From: DASYZQ01 sp035946175
GTDB taxonomy: Bacteria; Patescibacteriota; Saccharimonadia; Saccharimonadales; UBA4665
Assembly (NCBI GenBank): GCA_035946175.1
Contig: DASYZQ010000004.1
Location: 1 to 43,309, forward strand
DNA length: 43,309 bases
Direction: 5' to 3'
A program made the translations under genes and the position numbers. The notes under the pieces were generated by a model, which worked only from the letters and a program-made list of their open reading frames with translations, ran no database searches and was not told the origin of the DNA. Below are positions 24,021-31,813 of this stretch, piece by piece (within the stretch, counting starts at the first letter, position 1; each line of letters begins with the position of its first letter).

Positions 24021-24979
24021 GCGTCTACTACTCCAAAGTTTTTCAACACCACATCCTCTTTCTCATAGCTAGTCGGCAGCCTATGCGAAGAACCCAGCCA
24101 CTCATTGTAGGCGTTGGTTAACCCATCGATCAGTGATACCTGCGGAGACCAGTCGAACTCTTTGGAGAACGTATCACTGGTTGTGAAGTACGAGACATTG
24201 TCAAAGGGAAAGATATCGCGATCAGTCATCCCAAAGTCTTTGTGGTTAACGTGCACTGCCTTGTATCCCTTGCCGACAATCTTTGCTGCAAGCCTTACGA
24301 GCGAATTAAGTGTGATGAGTTCATTCCCGCTGACGTTGTAGCATTCTCCAATGCCTTTTGGCGTTTCTGCAATACCGAGCAGGGCTCTACACAAATCAGT
24401 TACTTCACCCAACTGAATGACTGCTTGTCCGTCACTAGGCACTAGGATCGTTCTATCTTTCGTAATGCGGTCGAATAGGAAAGTCTCACGATCAATACTA
24501 TTGCCAACGCCGTATACGTATGATGGACGTACGATCACTGTTGGAAAACCACTGTCTTTGTGGGCAGACAGTAATACCTGCTCGCAGGCCAGCTTGCTGC
24601 TCCCATAGGCTCCCCAAGCGCTATGCGCACCCTGGGCATAATCTTCAGCTATGGGCATTACGAGCGGCTCAAGGTACGTTGCTGCAGTACTAATGAAGAC
24701 GTACTTCCTAGTACGATCACCGAATAGTTTGATCGTGTGCCGCATATCACGTTCAACGTATGCGCACATATCGAATACGGTATCGTATGAAGTGTCACCA
24801 ATAGCCGCCCGCATCTTTTCGTAGTTGTTTCTGTCTGCTATGTGATGGGTAACGTTGGAGGGATATTCTCTTGAATGGTTCCCACGGTTAATAACGGTAA
24901 CTGTGTGATCAGTTGTACCGAGGAGCTCAACAAGTCGCCAGCCGATGAATTTTGAGCCGCCAATAACTAGGATGTTCAT
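24017..24979 (-). CDS. NAD-dependent epimerase/dehydratase (extended SDR)
   Basis: The nucleotide-binding start is NILVIGGSKFIGWRLVELL; VFISTAATY and YGSSKLACE (Tyr-x3-Lys) give the catalytic site, and VRPSYVYG follows. Length 320. The pattern resembles the reductase/epimerase-like group related to chloroplast CSP41 and UDP-glucose epimerases. It is the first gene of the 17-gene run, with a TATTAT box 6 nt before its ATG. Confidence 0.88.
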   Translation of the reverse strand: MNILVIGGSKFIGWRLVELLGTTDHTVTVINRGNHSREYPSNVTHHIADRNNYEKMRAAIGDTSYDTVFDMCAYVERDMRHTIKLFGDRTRKYVFISTAATYLEPLVMPIAEDYAQGAHSAWGAYGSSKLACEQVLLSAHKDSGFPTVIVRPSYVYGVGNSIDRETFLFDRITKDRTILVPSDGQAVIQLGEVTDLCRALLGIAETPKGIGECYNVSGNELITLNSLVRLAAKIVGKGYKAVHVNHKDFGMTDRDIFPFDNVSYFTTSDTFSKEFDWSPQVSLIDGLTNAYNEWLGSSHRLPTSYEKEDVVLKNFGVVDA

Positions 24980-24985
24980 GTCCTA

Positions 24986-24991
24986 ATAATA
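24986..24991 (-). promoter_or_regulatory. -10 box at the head of the 17-gene operon
   Basis: On the minus strand TATTAT ends 6 nt before the ATG of the SDR gene at 24979. I see no good -35 hexamer and no RBS, so the first gene is probably read from a leaderless transcript. Confidence 0.45.
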
Positions 24992-25117
24992 CTCTATGAT
25001 CTGGCCGTAATGGCGCTTTTCGTTACAGAGTATACAGACCTGTCGTGTAGCTTGCCTTCATCCGCTGTACTCTGTTACCATTCAACTGTAAATAACAGTG
25101 GTGGGCAGAATATCTGT

Positions 25118-27739
25118 ATGTTATATTTTGCATCCACCCAACAACTCAACTTATTTCAGAAAGCATTCGGTACTACAGCTTCTACGCAAATTGGTAGCAT
25201 CCTTGCCCTTGCCGCTATCTTCGCAATGCTTTATCGGTTCGCCTTGTCATACGTTATTCGCTGGACTCTAGATATGCTTGATTATCGTCGTCTACAGAAA
25301 AGAAAACTCGTATTTCTAGAGCTTACACCGCCAGCATCGAATACAAAAACTGCTCTAGCAACAGCACAGCTTCACGCTGGACTTCACGGGCTACTTTGTA
25401 AGATGGCGTCTGGAGATAGGTTGTGGCGTCGCAAGCATATTATCTCACTTGAGATTGTGACAACTCGTGAGAACGGCATTCGATATATAGCCACATTAGA
25501 CCCCTCTGATGTAGAGATGTTTAAGCACTTACTAATATCCTATTTGCCGAGCGTGGCTATCCGTGAGGTTGACGACTATCTACCCTATGCAAGCCCACAC
25601 TCGCCAGTCACAATAGGAGATTACAAGCAAGCAGGCCACTTTGCTGTACCATTGGTTTCGCACGATCAGTTTGATCAGCATGACCCTATTGCATATATTA
25701 CTGGCGCTTTAACTCGTCCATTGCCCGATGAACTCCTGTCTTTTCAACTAGTACTGTCACGTGCTGATCGTCGAACCATTAGCAAAGTCCGACACCAGCT
25801 ACTGCATGGTAAGGATAGTGTCTCACGGTATTCTTGGTGGGCATATCCATTGATAATTGCCCTAAAACTTCTACACTTCTTCTTGGGCATCTTAGGGTTT
25901 GTTCTTGCACTGATCGGTGGCGATAGTTCTGATGTGCAGTACGGAAAACGAAATGAATTATCACCGCGCACTCAACACGTGATTGACGCAATTCATAGCA
26001 AATTAGACCAGCCGCTTTTTGATGTAAACGTCCGGGCATTAGCTGTTGGCCCAAATAGTAATAGACGGCTACAGAGTTTCGCAAACTCGTTACACATGCT
26101 TCACATGCCTGGCTATCAGGGGCTCGTATCGCGAGGGAGATTTCCAAACAAGTGGAAGTACCCCTACGAAATGAGAGCTTTCAGCGAGCGACTACCATCG
26201 ATGTTCACAAGTAATTCAAACGTGCTAGCAGCGAGTGAACTAGCCGCGTTATATCATTTTCCATATGGCGAATACAACAGCACCGAAAACCTCGTAACAT
26301 CTTTCAGTAAAACGCTTGCTGCACCTGTTGCCGTTAAACAGCATGCCGATCGGGAAATCTTTGACGTAGTTCTCGGTGTCAATGAACATCATGGAAGCAA
26401 AGTGCCAATCGGTCTGACTGCTGCTGAACGTGAGCGGCACGTCTATGTCATCGGCGGCACAGGCAATGGCAAAACGACGATGTTGCAGTATGAGCTCATG
26501 CAAGATATCCAGAATGGCAAAGGCGTGGCGATTATCGACCCGCATGGCGACCTGGCTGAGATGCTACTCCGTTATATCCCAGACGAACGCTTACAAGATG
26601 TTATATACTTTAATCCCCGTGATATCGCCCATCCGATTGGTCTAAACCTGCTAGAGCAACCAGAAGGCTTGAGCGAAGATGAACTTCTATTGGAGCGAGA
26701 CTTCATCACCGAGTCTGTCGTATCAGTATTCCGAAAAATATTCTCCGAAGATGATAGCGGCGGCCATCGTATCGAACACTTCCTGCGTAACACCATTCAT
26801 ACCGCCTTCACGGTGCCTGATGCTACACTTTTCACAGTCTACAAGCTCCTTACCAATACCAAATTCCGTAACTCAGTTACCCGTAAACTCACCGACGAAG
26901 ATTTAATTGACTTCTGGAAAGGTGAATTTAATCAAGCTGGCGACTATCAGAAGGTAAAGATGAGTAGCGGGGTAAACGCTAAACTCGGTAGGTTCCAGCG
27001 ATCCGTAGTTAGCAGACGAATTCTAGAGCAACCGAAGTCCACTATAGATTTTGACGATATCATCCAGAACAACAAGATACTGATATGTAATTTCAGCAAA
27101 GGCCATATCGGCGAAGACACTTCAACGCTACTAGGCATTAGTGTCATGACTAAGCTCCAGCTTGCGGCGCTCCGTAGGTCTCGGCTAGGGCAGGGCGAAC
27201 GCACACCGTTCTACCTATATGTTGACGAGTTTCAAAATTTTGCTACCACTTCGTTTGTACAGCTACTCAGTGAGGCCAGAAAGTATAAACTATTCCTGAC
27301 GATGGCAGAACAATCCACTGCACAGCAAGAAGAACGGCGATTTGTAGACATTATCCTCGCCAATGTCGGCACAGTTATCTCTTTCCGATCAGGGAGTCCG
27401 GTTGACGAGGAATTGTTATTGCCGCTCTTCAGCCCGTACGTACAGAAAGGTGAGATTGCAAACCTCTCTGCGTTTAATTTCTATGCCAGATTATCAGGTA
27501 TAAAAGCGCAGGAACCAATGTCTGGCATTACGGTAGTAATGCAAGATCAGGGCAGCCAAGATCAGGCCAAGCGAGTTATAGAATCGTCTCAGAAGCTATA
27601 TGCCAAGTCCTTAGACAAAGACAAGTCAGTGGAGCCGATAGCCAAGCAAACCAAGAAACAGAGCACGACAAAACGGCGCACGAGTAACCAGGCGACGAGA
27701 AATGACAGAGAGCTAAAGGCGATCAAGCCCGTCGCCTGA
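25118..27739 (+). CDS. TraG/VirD4-like conjugative ATPase with DUF87-type P-loop
   Basis: An 873-residue membrane-anchored ATPase. One or two N-terminal membrane segments (QIGSILALAAIFAMLYRFAL) and another near residue 258 precede the motor domain. Walker A GGTGNGKTT lies near residue 445, then AIIDPHGDLAE; Walker B YLYVDEFQNFA near 700, followed by SEARKYKLFLTMAEQ. This is the type IV coupling protein plan seen in CPR/Saccharibacteria, moving DNA or protein across the membrane. The frame is open from ATG 25010, but its first 36 residues look non-native; ATG 25118 is preferred. Basic, low-complexity C-terminus. Confidence 0.85.
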   Translation: MLYFASTQQLNLFQKAFGTTASTQIGSILALAAIFAMLYRFALSYVIRWTLDMLDYRRLQKRKLVFLELTPPASNTKTALATAQLHAGLHGLLCKMASGDRLWRRKHIISLEIVTTRENGIRYIATLDPSDVEMFKHLLISYLPSVAIREVDDYLPYASPHSPVTIGDYKQAGHFAVPLVSHDQFDQHDPIAYITGALTRPLPDELLSFQLVLSRADRRTISKVRHQLLHGKDSVSRYSWWAYPLIIALKLLHFFLGILGFVLALIGGDSSDVQYGKRNELSPRTQHVIDAIHSKLDQPLFDVNVRALAVGPNSNRRLQSFANSLHMLHMPGYQGLVSRGRFPNKWKYPYEMRAFSERLPSMFTSNSNVLAASELAALYHFPYGEYNSTENLVTSFSKTLAAPVAVKQHADREIFDVVLGVNEHHGSKVPIGLTAAERERHVYVIGGTGNGKTTMLQYELMQDIQNGKGVAIIDPHGDLAEMLLRYIPDERLQDVIYFNPRDIAHPIGLNLLEQPEGLSEDELLLERDFITESVVSVFRKIFSEDDSGGHRIEHFLRNTIHTAFTVPDATLFTVYKLLTNTKFRNSVTRKLTDEDLIDFWKGEFNQAGDYQKVKMSSGVNAKLGRFQRSVVSRRILEQPKSTIDFDDIIQNNKILICNFSKGHIGEDTSTLLGISVMTKLQLAALRRSRLGQGERTPFYLYVDEFQNFATTSFVQLLSEARKYKLFLTMAEQSTAQQEERRFVDIILANVGTVISFRSGSPVDEELLLPLFSPYVQKGEIANLSAFNFYARLSGIKAQEPMSGITVVMQDQGSQDQAKRVIESSQKLYAKSLDKDKSVEPIAKQTKKQSTTKRRTSNQATRNDRELKAIKPVA

Positions 27740-27778
27740 AACTTGCATTTCTCTTACAGAAATACGAGTTGCAATACC

Positions 27779-28009
27779 TTACAACCCCTTGAAAAACTCA
27801 TAGAGTGGGACGTTCATAGACTTAGCTAATTTCTGGAATGTGGTTAGATACCTTGGAAATCGTTGCCCCTGCTCGATATATGCAAGTGAATGTGCGGCCA
27901 TGCCTGTCTTTTCTGCTAGCTGCTCTTGCGTGAGACCTTGCTGCTTACGCAAATCAGCAATACGCTTACCGAGTAGCTTCAGATTCTTTAATTCGGTAGG
28001 TGGCTTCAT
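27779..28009 (-). CDS. Small XRE-family repressor
   Basis: A 76-residue HTH_3 protein: GKRIADLRKQQGLTQEQLAE and AHSLAYIEQGQRFPRYLTTF. ATG 28009 is chosen because upstream codons look non-coding and two palindromes lie just upstream. Divergent from the RadC-like gene and probably controls both. Convergent with the ATPase gene. Confidence 0.82.
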   Translation of the reverse strand: MKPPTELKNLKLLGKRIADLRKQQGLTQEQLAEKTGMAAHSLAYIEQGQRFPRYLTTFQKLAKSMNVPLYEFFKGL

Positions 28010-28046
28010 TAGCTTCACAATAACCAAGTAGCACAGATTGATACAG

Positions 28047-28113
28047 GCACAATTTGTGCTAGTGCAATGTGAATAGTATATTAGTTTGCAGATATAGCTA
28101 GCACGAATTGTGC
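28047..28113. promoter_or_regulatory. Paired operator palindromes between XRE and RadC-like genes
   Basis: GCACAATTTGTGC (28047-28059) is a perfect palindrome around a central T; GCACGAATTGTGC (28101-28113) is the same site with one mismatch, 54 bp away. TTGTGC (28054-28059) and TATATT (28077-28082), 17 bp apart, make a plus-strand promoter overlapping the first site. A TATACT box on the minus strand lies between the sites. Confidence 0.6.
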
Positions 28114-28138
28114 CAGCTACTAGATAGATTCTGTCGAC

Positions 28139-28513
28139 ATGAAATACCAAACATTAGTGAACGAAGTACTTGCACGCCTAAAGGATATCCGATCCCTGAG
28201 ACAAGAGCACTTCGTATGTCTATCAGTTGGATGTAATGGACGGGTAATTGCTTGTAGGACAGTGTTTATCGGCACACTAACCAGTGTCGTAGTACACCCT
28301 CGGGAGATCTTTGCCTGCGCTATCTCAGATCACGCATTGGAAATTATAGTCGCACACAACCATCCATCTGGAGAGGTAAGCCCAAGTCAACATGACATTA
28401 AGACAACGCAACAGTTAGTTGCCGCCGGGCAAATCCTAGGCATACCACTTCGGGACCATATTATTGTTTCAAGTCGTAGGCACTTTAGCTTTTTACGAAA
28501 TGGGATGCTGTAA
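28139..28513 (+). CDS. RadC-like JAB/MPN domain protein
   Basis: A 124-residue protein consisting only of the JAB metalloprotease-fold domain of RadC: LTSVVVHPREIF, then the zinc motif HNHPSGEVSPSQHD and the tail GIPLRDHIIVS. The N-terminal HhH part of full-length RadC is missing, as in phage and plasmid versions (YeeS type). Role in DNA repair is not supported experimentally for the family. Driven from the XRE-controlled region. Confidence 0.88.
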   Translation: MKYQTLVNEVLARLKDIRSLRQEHFVCLSVGCNGRVIACRTVFIGTLTSVVVHPREIFACAISDHALEIIVAHNHPSGEVSPSQHDIKTTQQLVAAGQILGIPLRDHIIVSSRRHFSFLRNGML

Positions 28514-28588
28514 ATCTGTACTACTAGTATGCAACTTTATTACTGGTAATGCTTGCAATCTGAGTTGGGGCATATGAGAATGGCCAGC

Positions 28589-28852
28589 ATGAAAAACTAT
28601 AAATCTATCCAAGTTCGTGTCCGAGAATCAACCCATCACCATATCATGGTCACTGCCTATTCGAATGGCATGACCGGAGCAGAGTTCATACTCCATGCAC
28701 TTACTAAGCACGATGACGAAAAGCTTGCGAAGCTCATAGAAATTGAGCTTAAAAAGCGCCCAAAACCTGGAATGCCACAGACTCGTAGAACGTATTTGAA
28801 GCTACTACTCAAACACTTGCCGCCAAGACTGAAAGGGCGGAGTGCACGCTAA
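28589..28852 (+). CDS. Small RHH-like protein, paralogue of the gene at 34307
   Basis: An 87-residue protein starting with a short beta strand (KSIQVRVRES) and two helices, as in ribbon-helix-helix proteins. Its DDEKLAKLIEIELKKRPKPG aligns with GDKELKKLVEIEQKEKPRRG of the protein at 34307, and the N-termini align as well, so the two are paralogues. ATG 28589 matches the paralogue's start; ATG 28574 or 28580 are possible. DNA binding is inferred from fold only. Confidence 0.6.
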   Translation: MKNYKSIQVRVRESTHHHIMVTAYSNGMTGAEFILHALTKHDDEKLAKLIEIELKKRPKPGMPQTRRTYLKLLLKHLPPRLKGRSAR

Positions 28853-28886
28853 TAACCGTAAATCATTTAAAAAGGGAAGTTCTAGA

Positions 28887-29150
28887 ATGACCAAGTCCAA
28901 TGACAAAGCTGATGACTCCGACGAGTGGGCACGTACCTTTATGGCTGAGCAACAGAAGCTGGCTGATGCCGAAGGTGTAGACCTTCTTGTATATATGGCG
29001 CACGCCCATGGAGGGCTTCTAAAGCCTGTAGTAATCAAGTTACTGAAACATGCGAAGGCCCACCCAGATAAATGTCCGGATGATTGTGCGTTCCTGGCAT
29101 CGATCAGGAGGCTGAAGAAAAGTACAAAGTCAACAAAACATGGATCATAG
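28887..29150 (+). CDS. Hypothetical protein
   Basis: An 87-residue soluble helical protein; ATG 28887 is preceded by AAGGGAAG at a suitable distance, favouring it over the in-frame GTG at 28842. Contains a Cys pair (HPDKCPDDCAFL) and a lysine-rich C-terminus. No family recognised. It follows the RHH-like gene closely and converges with the DUF6119 gene. Confidence 0.6.
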   Translation: MTKSNDKADDSDEWARTFMAEQQKLADAEGVDLLVYMAHAHGGLLKPVVIKLLKHAKAHPDKCPDDCAFLASIRRLKKSTKSTKHGS

Positions 29151-29191
29151 GCCTGACTGCGTTGTCCTCATGTCAGCTCTGCCTTTGCTGG

Positions 29192-30763
29192 CTAAGTTTT
29201 GCTATACCTGGCAAACGCAATAGTAAAGTCAACACCTTTCTCCCGGGCCAGGTTCGCCAGCTCACCTAACTTAATCTTGAATGACAAAGAGTTCACATCG
29301 TTGGCGTCCTCAGGGATTTTTACGTTTGGCGTTACAAGCGTGAGCTTCAACCGCTTTACCTCAATAGTGGAACCGTCTTGCTTGGTGTACTTATTCGAGC
29401 GAGTAAAGTTAAGGGTAAGTGCGGCCTGGTCAAAAGCATAGCCAAAGTCTTTAGCCTCGCCAATTTTTATGACGTTAATTTCTCCATTCCTTGGGTCATA
29501 TATATCGCTCACTTCCATTTTGACTTTTTTGCCGTTTACATTCTTGTGGTCGAGCTCACGGTCCCAGTCCTTAAGGCTCTTGTCCTGTTGGACTATTTTA
29601 TCGATGACGTACCGTTCCCTGTATTTCAGCATCCCCTTGTCATCTTTGTGCGCATCCTGCCACGACCTAAGCTCACTAGCAGAGAATTGCATACTGATCT
29701 TTTCTGTGGATATCGAGCTAAGAAGTGTCGTCAGATTGTCCAGAAAAGTCTGGCTAAAGATATACCACTTGCCCCTATGCAAGAAGTATTCCCCGTCTCC
29801 AACGTAGTCGAGAAGGTTAATGAGCTTCGTGGTGAACTTACTGCTCTCATTAACGAACACCTTGACTTTAATGTCTCGAAGAACGTCCTCAAGATTTAGG
29901 TTGTTATCCTCAGTGAACTTCTTAACTGCCACTAGATCTAGTTCCCCTATGTTGTCGCTCTGTAATCTTCCACATTCTAAGCGAACATGCGTTTGCTGTG
30001 AGAATATAAAGTCAACGCCATACAGCTCGAAGTCGACTATACTCAGTTTCGCCTCATCATTCCCCGTGATAGCCCCAATAACTTCACTGTCCAATTGAGC
30101 GACTTGGGCGTCATCCTTAATGGGCACGATCCTGGGCAGACTGAATATGGGCTTCCGTTTGAGGCTCCTCTCTAGGTTGTCTAGTAGTATGTTGAGATTT
30201 GCGGGCAAATAGTCAATGCTGCCGAACTGCACACTCGTCCCGAAGTGTATGTAAGACTTTCCCCAGGTCTTGGAATCGCTTGCCTTTAGCTTTACGTAAT
30301 CAGTCGCTTCTCCTGGCGTAAAGCTCAACACGGAGTCACCCGAAAAGCTTATTACCGATTTTGTTGTTTGGCCGGCAAAGTGCTTGGAACTTTTTGATTT
30401 GGCGCCATTGTCACTTCCGATACGTTCAGCAACCTTAAGTCCGAAGCTGTAATCTATGTACTCCTGTGCGTAGAAGTGCGTTCTTCCTAGCGCTATGAGA
30501 AATACTGAATGAGTCTTGGTATTTTCGGCGACTACCGCCGCTGAATAAACTCGATTCCTCATCTTCTGAAAGTCAACAAAAAAGGTGGCAAACTGCGTTA
30601 GCCACCATATTTCCGTTGGATGGGGGTCTTTCGTAAAGAAGACTGTAAGCTTGTAGTCCCCACACTTTCGTGAAGACACTTCATCAAATCCGCATGACGT
30701 TAACTTTGCGTTTAGGTCACTAGCCTTAGCCCGCCTAACTTGATATATGTTGTATTTGGCCAT
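29192..30763 (-). CDS. DUF6119 (TIGR04141-like) sporadically distributed protein
   Basis: 523 residues. The N-terminal half shows the family pattern: SAAVVAENTKTHSVFLIALGRTHFY, DYSFGLKVAERIGSD, the basic LKRKPIFSLPRIVPI, and the central LVAVKKFTEDN. The C-terminal part (GEAKDFGYAFDQAALTLNFT) resembles nuclease-like strands. Such proteins occur patchily, often in defence islands; molecular function unproven. It lies next to a CBASS pair, which supports a defence role by context only. An RBS-containing palindrome precedes the start. Confidence 0.7.
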   Translation of the reverse strand: MAKYNIYQVRRAKASDLNAKLTSCGFDEVSSRKCGDYKLTVFFTKDPHPTEIWWLTQFATFFVDFQKMRNRVYSAAVVAENTKTHSVFLIALGRTHFYAQEYIDYSFGLKVAERIGSDNGAKSKSSKHFAGQTTKSVISFSGDSVLSFTPGEATDYVKLKASDSKTWGKSYIHFGTSVQFGSIDYLPANLNILLDNLERSLKRKPIFSLPRIVPIKDDAQVAQLDSEVIGAITGNDEAKLSIVDFELYGVDFIFSQQTHVRLECGRLQSDNIGELDLVAVKKFTEDNNLNLEDVLRDIKVKVFVNESSKFTTKLINLLDYVGDGEYFLHRGKWYIFSQTFLDNLTTLLSSISTEKISMQFSASELRSWQDAHKDDKGMLKYRERYVIDKIVQQDKSLKDWDRELDHKNVNGKKVKMEVSDIYDPRNGEINVIKIGEAKDFGYAFDQAALTLNFTRSNKYTKQDGSTIEVKRLKLTLVTPNVKIPEDANDVNSLSFKIKLGELANLAREKGVDFTIAFARYSKT

Positions 30764-30764
30764 T

Positions 30765-30778
30765 AGAGGTCTACCTCT
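30765..30778 (-). repeat. Palindrome covering the DUF6119 ribosome binding site
   Basis: AGAGGT (30765-30770) and ACCTCT (30773-30778) form a perfect 6-bp palindrome. Read on the minus strand it contains AGAGGT, the likely Shine-Dalgarno sequence of the DUF6119 gene, a few nt before the ATG. Could be an operator or an RBS-hiding hairpin. Confidence 0.45.
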
Positions 30779-30865
30779 TTATCAACCACATAACGTGTAC
30801 ACATGGAGTTTCCCCTTAGTACCTAGCATAGCTAGACGTTAATATTTAGTGTGCTAGACTAAGGA

Positions 30866-30920
30866 GCGTGCATGGGGATCAAACTATGTACGCTGGCACC
30901 AGTTACAAGCTGGTGCTTTT
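30866..30920 (+). ncRNA. Putative ~55-nt two-hairpin RNA
   Basis: An extended -10 (TGCTAGACT, 30852-30860) predicts a start near 30866. The RNA would fold at once into GCGTGCAT (30866-30873)/ATGTACGC (30886-30893), eight pairs with one wobble, and then the terminator GCACCAG (30896-30902)/CTGGTGC (30910-30916) with TTTT. It runs opposite to the flanking defence genes. GCTAGAC occurs twice, 23 bp apart, in the promoter. Identity unknown. Confidence 0.45.
30896..30920 (+). terminator. Intrinsic terminator
   Basis: Perfect 7-bp GC-rich stem, 7-nt loop, followed by TTTT. Confidence 0.75.
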
Positions 30921-31063
30921 CATATAGCCTGGCAATCTGCACGGAATTTCACCGAATCTACAGGTAATCGTTTGTGGCTTCTATTTGATCACTACACACC
31001 TGAACCCCATTATCCAGAGCTATTTAGACTCATTCTTTGTAGTTCTTAGAGTTACTAAAAAAG

Positions 31064-31109
31064 CTACAATTATTTTAGCAATTGTAGTTATGCTTTGTCA
31101 AAGCATAAC
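31064..31109. repeat. Two adjacent perfect inverted repeats
   Basis: CTACAATT (31064-31071)/AATTGTAG (31080-31087), then GTTATGCTTT (31087-31096)/AAAGCATAAC (31100-31109) with a 3-nt loop. They lie downstream of the SLATT gene and may act as bidirectional terminator or as RNA or protein binding sites. The rest of 30921-31190 holds no gene that I can support. Confidence 0.65.
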
Positions 31110-31190
31110 TAATAGAAAGGCATCGATGTGCTCTAGTTCAATGATAGCATAAGCATAGGCACCATCGTCAATAGTTGTAACCGCCGCTTA

Positions 31191-31685
31191 CTATATTTTC
31201 TCGACGTAAGCAGCCTCACCTTTCTCGATGCCATCCTTAGCCTTAAGGTAGGCTAGGCGGGGGATCTGCAGCGCATTTTTGTTGAGTTTTGTTTTCTGGT
31301 CGGTTAATAGTTTCAATCCTATGGTGTGGTCACTATCGTTACCCTGTAACATTTCGACTTCATTGAAATTAGAGAGCTGCTGAAGCAAATAATCAAAATC
31401 GTCACCTGATTGCTTGTGTTGTGCTGCCTTTTCCTGGGGCTTGAGGAATGTACTGATAGCGCCTAGTGCAGCCACTGTCATTGCTAGCAATGCTATTGTC
31501 CCAGTAGACAGCGTGGAGTTCTTGACACCTATAAATGCCGCCAACCCTGCAGTTGCAATTCCGAGCGTATAGTGCACGCCATTCCATATCCCAGCCGCGT
31601 TATAATGTCCCTTCTTACAGAACAGCACATCAACCTTAAGCTCACTGATTCTTTTCTTGATGGATATATCGACGCCTTTACTCAT
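31191..31685 (-). CDS. SLATT-domain two-TM effector (CBASS)
   Basis: A 164-residue protein; ATG 31685 follows the true CD-NTase stop (TAG 31692-31690) by 4 nt. The SLATT plan is clear: VDVLFCKKGHYNAAGIWNGVH, two membrane helices (about residues 39-55 and 63-82), then LKPQEKAAQHKQSGDDFDYL and a helical C-terminus. SLATT proteins are predicted to be pore-forming effectors in cyclic-nucleotide-sensing systems. The partner CD-NTase is directly upstream in the same operon, making a two-gene CBASS-like unit. Confidence 0.85.
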   Translation of the reverse strand: MSKGVDISIKKRISELKVDVLFCKKGHYNAAGIWNGVHYTLGIATAGLAAFIGVKNSTLSTGTIALLAMTVAALGAISTFLKPQEKAAQHKQSGDDFDYLLQQLSNFNEVEMLQGNDSDHTIGLKLLTDQKTKLNKNALQIPRLAYLKAKDGIEKGEAAYVEKI

Positions 31686-31689
31686 GATC

Positions 31690-31813
31690 CTATCCGTATG
31701 CTGGGAAGAATTCTCCCAGCAATATTTTCCATATTCTGATTGCTTCCACAGGATTATTCTCTTCGATTTCAAGGGCCCTACCTGATAATGTGGCTGCCTG
31801 TTCGGTTTTTTTA
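31690..31813 (-). pseudogene. Out-of-frame C-terminal end of the CD-NTase
   Basis: About 40 codons continuing the CD-NTase in the +1 frame, from the in-frame TAA to TAG 31690-31692. Its sequence matches the usual C-terminus of SMODS proteins (IRIWKILLGEFFPAYG), and its stop lies 4 nt before the SLATT ATG. Together with 31811-32560 it would give a normal protein of about 290 residues. Confidence 0.75.

Noticed and set aside
30872..30967. 31-codon ORF with AAGGAG upstream
   Set aside because: It runs through an intrinsic terminator and its start lies in a strong hairpin; a small RNA explains the region better.
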